Assembly: GCA_965237765.1 (NCBI GenBank)
Contig: OZ250157.1
Location: 62,001 to 126,000 of the forward strand
DNA length: 64,000 nucleotides
Direction: 5' to 3'
DNA from: WTGJ01 sp965237765
GTDB lineage: Bacteria > Chloroflexota > Anaerolineae > Aggregatilineales > Phototrophicaceae
The notes below the pieces were generated by a model. That model was not told the DNA's origin and made no database searches. It saw only the letters and a program-made list of their open reading frames with translations. Position numbers and translations under genes: made by a program. Below are positions 60,400-64,000 of the stretch, piece by piece (position 1 is the stretch's first letter; every line of letters begins with the position of its first letter).

Positions 60400-60858
60400 A
60401 TGCGTTACATCGCCCGTTTCAACCCCTTGCAGGATATCGTCAGTCTACAAGATGCTTTCGACCGGGCCTTCGATAATCGCTGGCGCCACCCTACCGCGAG
60501 CGAAGGCAAAAGCCCGCGTTTCCGTTTGCCGCTTGATGTCTTTGAGCAAGAGGAAGCCTACACCGTAGTCGCTTCTCTGCCTGGCGTCTCTGTTGAGGAT
60601 ATCGATATCAACCTCGAAGATGACGTTCTCAGCATCCAGGCCAACCTGCCCGAATTCGCAGCCGGGGAAGGCGCACAAACGCTCTGGCGCGAGCGTCAGC
60701 ACGGCGAGTTCCAACGCCAGATCCGCCTGCCCGCGCCGATCCAGCGCAAAGCGGTAACCGCCGACTATGGCGAAGGATTGTTGCGACTGACCCTGCCAAA
60801 AGCGGAAAGCGCGCGCGCGCAGCAAATCCCCGTGCGCAGCCTGCAATCCGCCAACTGA
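60400..60858 (+). CDS. Small heat-shock protein (Hsp20)
   Basis: An ATP-independent chaperone, 152 residues. The alpha-crystallin domain begins near RFRLPLDVFEQEEAYTVVASLPGV and ends in GEGLLRLTLPKAE. A short C-terminal tail contains IPVRSL, where the IPV is the dimer-linking I-x-I/V-like motif. AGGAGG at 60388-60393 is six bases before the ATG at 60400. No CIRCE element is seen upstream. Confidence 0.93.
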   Translation: MRYIARFNPLQDIVSLQDAFDRAFDNRWRHPTASEGKSPRFRLPLDVFEQEEAYTVVASLPGVSVEDIDINLEDDVLSIQANLPEFAAGEGAQTLWRERQHGEFQRQIRLPAPIQRKAVTADYGEGLLRLTLPKAESARAQQIPVRSLQSAN

Positions 60859-60901
60859 GCGTGCACCTATCACCAAAGCAACCAACTAAACACGCAATCC
60901 G

Positions 60902-60934
60902 AACACCCGCGGTCAGCCATTGGCCGCGGGTGTT
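60902..60934. terminator. Hairpin terminator between hsp20 and the kinase gene
   Basis: AACACCCGCGG (60902-60912) and CCGCGGGTGTT (60924-60934) are exact complements, giving an 11-bp stem and an 11-base loop. On the minus strand the first arm coincides with the last codons of the kinase gene. It probably serves both converging genes. Confidence 0.65.
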
Positions 60935-61512
60935 TCCATTTTCGTAAAGCCAATTGCCACCAGCGCCAGCGCCAAGCGAGCGCGCAAATCATCCTCACTG
61001 CCATCGTTGATGATGGTGTAATCGGCAAGGGCAATCGGGCCGCCCTTCTCAAGCGCTTCGATTTCCTGCAAATCCCGACGTTCCGCTTCATCCGCCGAGA
61101 GCAAGCGTTCAGTCCGCTCCGCCAACCGCTCGTATCGAAGCCGCCGCGGCGCCACCACTGCCAACAGCACCAGCTCCGCCCCCAATTCCGCGCGCAAGAA
61201 CACGTATTCGCTCTGGCTATAAAGCCCATCCATCACCACGCAGCCGCGTTCTCGAATGACACGTAGAAGGATCGGTAGCGCGCGTTTCGCGATCACCGCC
61301 ATGCCTTCAGCTGCGCGCAATTCTTCGCGGGTGGCGCGCTCATTCTCGGGCGTTACGGCCAGACTACGCCGCTCCACTTCCCCGATGACGATGCTGCCGA
61401 ATCGGAAGGATTCGTAGCCTGCTTCTCGCAAAATGCGGGCGCAAAGGGATTTTCCGGCACCAGGCATTCCCACCAACGCTAAGGCGCGCGCGCTTTCTCC
61501 TCTTTCGCCCAC
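60913..61512 (-). CDS. P-loop nucleotide kinase (dephospho-CoA kinase-like)
   Basis: A 199-residue protein beginning ALALVGMPGAGKSLCARILRE, a Walker A motif. It continues FRFGSIVIGEVERR and VVMDGLYSQSEYVFL, then a lid rich in Arg (RRLRYERLAERTERL). It resembles the archaeal-type AAA_18/CoaE-like kinases rather than bacterial adenylate kinase. The actual phosphate acceptor is unknown. The gene is divergent from the LivG-like gene. Confidence 0.8.
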   Translation of the reverse strand: MGERGESARALALVGMPGAGKSLCARILREAGYESFRFGSIVIGEVERRSLAVTPENERATREELRAAEGMAVIAKRALPILLRVIRERGCVVMDGLYSQSEYVFLRAELGAELVLLAVVAPRRLRYERLAERTERLLSADEAERRDLQEIEALEKGGPIALADYTIINDGSEDDLRARLALALVAIGFTKMETPAANG

Positions 61513-61600
61513 CCAATCCCCTAACGCATTCGAGACCAGATCATATTATAGGGAAACGGGGGGAATGCGGTATAGTCTCTCTCAGGGACGAGAGTCAACC

Positions 61601-62377
61601 ATGTCCGAACGGCCCATCAAACTCGCGGTCGAGAGTATCAGCCTGCGCTTCGGCGGCATCCACGCCTTGCAAGAGGTCGGATTTCGCGTGTACGAGGGGG
61701 ATATTTTGGCGGTCATTGGGCCCAATGGCGCCGGCAAAACCAGCCTGATCAACAGCATCAACGGTTTCTACCGCCCGCAAGAAGGGCGTATCCTCTTTGA
61801 AGGCTACGATATCAGCGATCTGCCCGCCTACCAGCGCGCCTACCTGGGAATTTCGCGCACCTTTCAGAATATTGCCCTATACACCAATGCCACCACACTG
61901 GATAACTTGCTCGCCGCGCGGCACATCCACATGAAAGCCAACTTGCTGACTGGCGCCCTCTTCTTCGGCCCCGCCCGCCGCGAAGAGATCGAGCACCGCC
62001 AATATATTGAAAACATCATCGACTTCCTGGAAATGGAAGCGATTCGCAAATCCATCGTCGGCACACTCAGTTACGGCTTGCGCAAGCGCGTCGAGCTCGG
62101 GCGGGCACTGGCGCTGCAACCGACGCTGCTCCTGCTCGACGAGCCGATGGCTGGCATGAACGTCGAAGAAAAGGAGGACATGGCGCGCTTCATCCTCGCC
62201 ATCCACCAACTGCAGGGCATCACCGTCATCCTCATCGAGCATGACATGGGCCTGGTGATGGATATCTCACAACGCATCGTAGTCTTGAATTTTGGGGAGA
62301 AAATCGCCGAGGGAGAACCAGCTTCCATCCAACAAAATCCGGCTGTCATCCAGGCCTATTTGGGTCAGGAGGCCTGA
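61601..62377 (+). CDS. LivG-type ABC transporter ATP-binding protein
   Basis: A 258-residue ATPase of the branched-chain amino acid/HAAT transporter class. Walker A GPNGAGKTSLIN, YLGISRTFQNIALYTN as the Q-loop region with the LivG-type SRTFQN, signature LSYGLRKRVELGRALAL, Walker B LLLLDEPMAGMN and the switch His (LIEHDM). The ATG at 61601 follows the first conserved residues; the frame is open upstream. It is followed two bases later by an acyl-CoA synthetase gene. Confidence 0.92.
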   Translation: MSERPIKLAVESISLRFGGIHALQEVGFRVYEGDILAVIGPNGAGKTSLINSINGFYRPQEGRILFEGYDISDLPAYQRAYLGISRTFQNIALYTNATTLDNLLAARHIHMKANLLTGALFFGPARREEIEHRQYIENIIDFLEMEAIRKSIVGTLSYGLRKRVELGRALALQPTLLLLDEPMAGMNVEEKEDMARFILAIHQLQGITVILIEHDMGLVMDISQRIVVLNFGEKIAEGEPASIQQNPAVIQAYLGQEA

Positions 62378-62378
62378 G

Positions 62379-64000
62379 ATGACCGGCCGCGCCATGAAAC
62401 CTGGCACCATCTATCGCGCGTCCGAAGCGCCGACTCCGCCACAATTCGGCGCCCACGACACGCTGCCCAAATGCTTCCTGCGCCAGGTCGCGGCCCGTTC
62501 CTCACAGGTTGCCATGCGCAAGAAGCGCTTCGGCATTTGGCAGGAATACCACTGGGAAGAAATATTTCAACATGCGCGCAATTTTTCCCTTGGCCTGAGT
62601 GAATTGGGCCTGCGCGAGCACGAAACGGTGGCCATCATCGGCGACAACGAACCACAAATCTATTGGGCACAGACCGCCAGCCATTGCGCGCGCGCGCGTA
62701 CGATTTGCATTTTCAGCGACGCCTCTACACAGGAACTCGCCTATGCCCTGATGAAAAGCGAAGCAGTCTTTCTCATCGCGCATGATCAGGAGCAAGTGGA
62801 TAAGGCGCTGGAATTGCGCGCGCAATTTCCCCAACTACGGCGAATCATCTATTGGGAAGAGCGCGGCCTCTGGCAATATGAAGACGATGTGCTGCTCACT
62901 TTTGATGAAGTAGAATCCCTTGGCGCGCGCGTCGCTGCCGAACATCCCGATCGATTCGAACAGTCGATCGCTCGCACGGAGCGCGAAGACATCATCATCC
63001 TCAGCCTGACTTCAGGCACGACCAGCTTACCCAAGTTGGCGATGATCACGAATTGGCAACTGCTCTACGGTAACCACTTGAGTTATCGGTATTTCCCCGT
63101 CTTCGCGGAAGACAATTGGCTCTCCTTCAGCCCGATGGCCTGGCTCACTGAGCAGGCTTTCGGTTATTCCAACCATCTGCTCCATGGCCATTGTGTGAAT
63201 TTCCCTGAGGGGCCGGACACGGTGTCGACGGATATCCGAGAAATCGCGCCGGCGGGACTCGTCTTCCCCAGCCGCAGTTGGGAGAACCTGGTCAGCATGA
63301 TACGCATCCGCATCGCCGATAGCACGCGCATCAACCGACTGCTGTATGCACTCTTCATGCCGCTCGCCTATCGCATCATTGACCTGGAGGATGCCGGCCG
63401 GCCGGTCGCGGCCTGGTTACGCACCCTGCGCTGGCTGGGCGAATTCGCCATCTTTCAACCGCTGCGAGATAAGGTCGGCCTCGTCCACGCTCGCAACTGC
63501 CTGACTGCCGGCGCCGCTCTCAGCCCAGATGTCCTGCGTTTTTACCGTGCGATCGGCGTCGAGTTGCGCCAAATTTACGCATCCACTGAAACGCTGGCGA
63601 CCATGCACCCGCGCGGCGATACCACCCTGGCTTCCGTCGGCATCATCCCGCCGGGCGTGGAAATCAAAATTGCCGATGACCAGGAAATTCTCGTGCGCAC
63701 CGAAGCGCGCTTCGCCGGCTATTTCCGCGACGAAGAGAAGACAGCCGAAGCGCTGGATGAGGAAGGCTGGTACTACACGGGCGATGCGGGCTATGTTGCC
63801 GATAGCGGTCACCTCTTTTTCCTCGACCGCATCAACGATATGCTCGAGCTGGCCAATGGCGACCGCTATAGCCCACAATACATCGAAGGTCGTTTGAAAT
63901 TCAGCCCCTATATCCGCGACGTCATGGTCATCGGCGGCCGCGAGCGCGCATATGTCGGCGCTATCATCAATATCGAATTCGAGAACGTTGCGCGCTGGGC
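62379..64000 (+). CDS. AMP-dependent acyl-CoA synthetase, cut by window end
   Basis: An adenylate-forming enzyme activating a fatty or aromatic acid to its CoA thioester. From ATG at 62379 (AGGAGG six bases before) the frame is open to the window edge, 540 codons. Motifs: SLTSGTTSLPKLAM (P-loop), YASTETLATMHPRG, and GWYYTGDAGYVADSGHLFFLDRINDM split over the hinge. Long-chain type by length. Pairing with a LivG-type gene suggests a set importing and activating a carboxylic acid, as in other Liv-acyl-CoA synthetase clusters. Confidence 0.9.
   Translation, partial: MTGRAMKPGTIYRASEAPTPPQFGAHDTLPKCFLRQVAARSSQVAMRKKRFGIWQEYHWEEIFQHARNFSLGLSELGLREHETVAIIGDNEPQIYWAQTASHCARARTICIFSDASTQELAYALMKSEAVFLIAHDQEQVDKALELRAQFPQLRRIIYWEERGLWQYEDDVLLTFDEVESLGARVAAEHPDRFEQSIARTEREDIIILSLTSGTTSLPKLAMITNWQLLYGNHLSYRYFPVFAEDNWLSFSPMAWLTEQAFGYSNHLLHGHCVNFPEGPDTVSTDIREIAPAGLVFPSRSWENLVSMIRIRIADSTRINRLLYALFMPLAYRIIDLEDAGRPVAAWLRTLRWLGEFAIFQPLRDKVGLVHARNCLTAGAALSPDVLRFYRAIGVELRQIYASTETLATMHPRGDTTLASVGIIPPGVEIKIADDQEILVRTEARFAGYFRDEEKTAEALDEEGWYYTGDAGYVADSGHLFFLDRINDMLELANGDRYSPQYIEGRLKFSPYIRDVMVIGGRERAYVGAIINIEFENVARW

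Overview
The window is a gene-dense, moderately GC-rich bacterial chromosome segment (the long ORFs favour G/C at third positions). It has no phage, IS element or CRISPR array that I can recognise. The gene set suggests a Chloroflexota (Anaerolineae-like) bacterium: a menaquinol-type bc complex with multihaem c cytochromes and a System I (Ccm) haem pathway, a T-box in front of pheST, an infC-rpmI-rplT block, SH3b and DUF3048 surface proteins, and lipoproteins. The phylum is an inference; no rRNA is present to test it.

Left part (1-4.6 kb): coaX, then an AT-rich gene for an OLD-family ATPase/TOPRIM nuclease whose two halves lie in different frames joined at an in-frame A-AAA-AAG heptamer. Next come a DUF1801 protein, tRNA-Asn(GUU) and a GNAT-like gene. 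From 17.7 kb down to 4.6 kb on the minus strand runs one continuous respiratory and cytochrome-maturation operon: Rieske protein, a long cytochrome b, two membrane or exported c cytochromes, a 78-residue membrane protein, CcmE, CcmF, CcmH, CcmG, a dihaem lipoprotein, CcmA, CcmB, CcmC, and a FAS1 protein whose C-terminus looks like CcmD. Many of these genes overlap at stop/start codons, so the electron-transfer proteins and the machinery that attaches their haem are probably made together.

Middle part (17.8-33.6 kb, mainly plus strand): corA and rnd, an M42 peptidase, a small acidic protein with a C-terminal sliding-clamp motif, tadA, tRNA-Ser(CGA), a LOG-family protein, a CNNM/CBS protein, infC (apparent ATA start)-rpmI-rplT, and a TrmH-type methyltransferase. 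An M20 peptidase, an orphan solute-binding lipoprotein, a Cys-rich protein and an HNH protein follow on the minus strand. Then comes a T-box-controlled pheS-pheT operon.

Right part (33.6-64 kb): O-methyltransferase and RNase Z, an envelope cluster (a GT39-like membrane protein, a CopD-like protein and two tandem membrane-anchored clan-A glycosidase-like proteins), an SH3b protein, a RodZ-like protein, L9 with a long acidic tail, an oxidoreductase, Tag, an ArsA-type ATPase, a hydroxyacid dehydrogenase, fabI, xseA-xseB, murJ, a PucC/BCD-family transporter, DUF402 and thiamine pyrophosphokinase genes, a DUF3048 protein, hydantoinase A/B, Hsp20, a nucleotide kinase, and a LivG-type ATPase followed by an acyl-CoA synthetase gene cut by the window end.

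Best candidates for something unusual are the in-frame slippery heptamer joining the two halves of the OLD nuclease, a cytochrome c whose haem domain is split by a roughly 220-residue coiled coil, the FAS1-CcmD fusion, a CcmE with Cys-x3-Phe in place of the haem-binding His-x3-Tyr, and the unknown protein ending in QLSLF.
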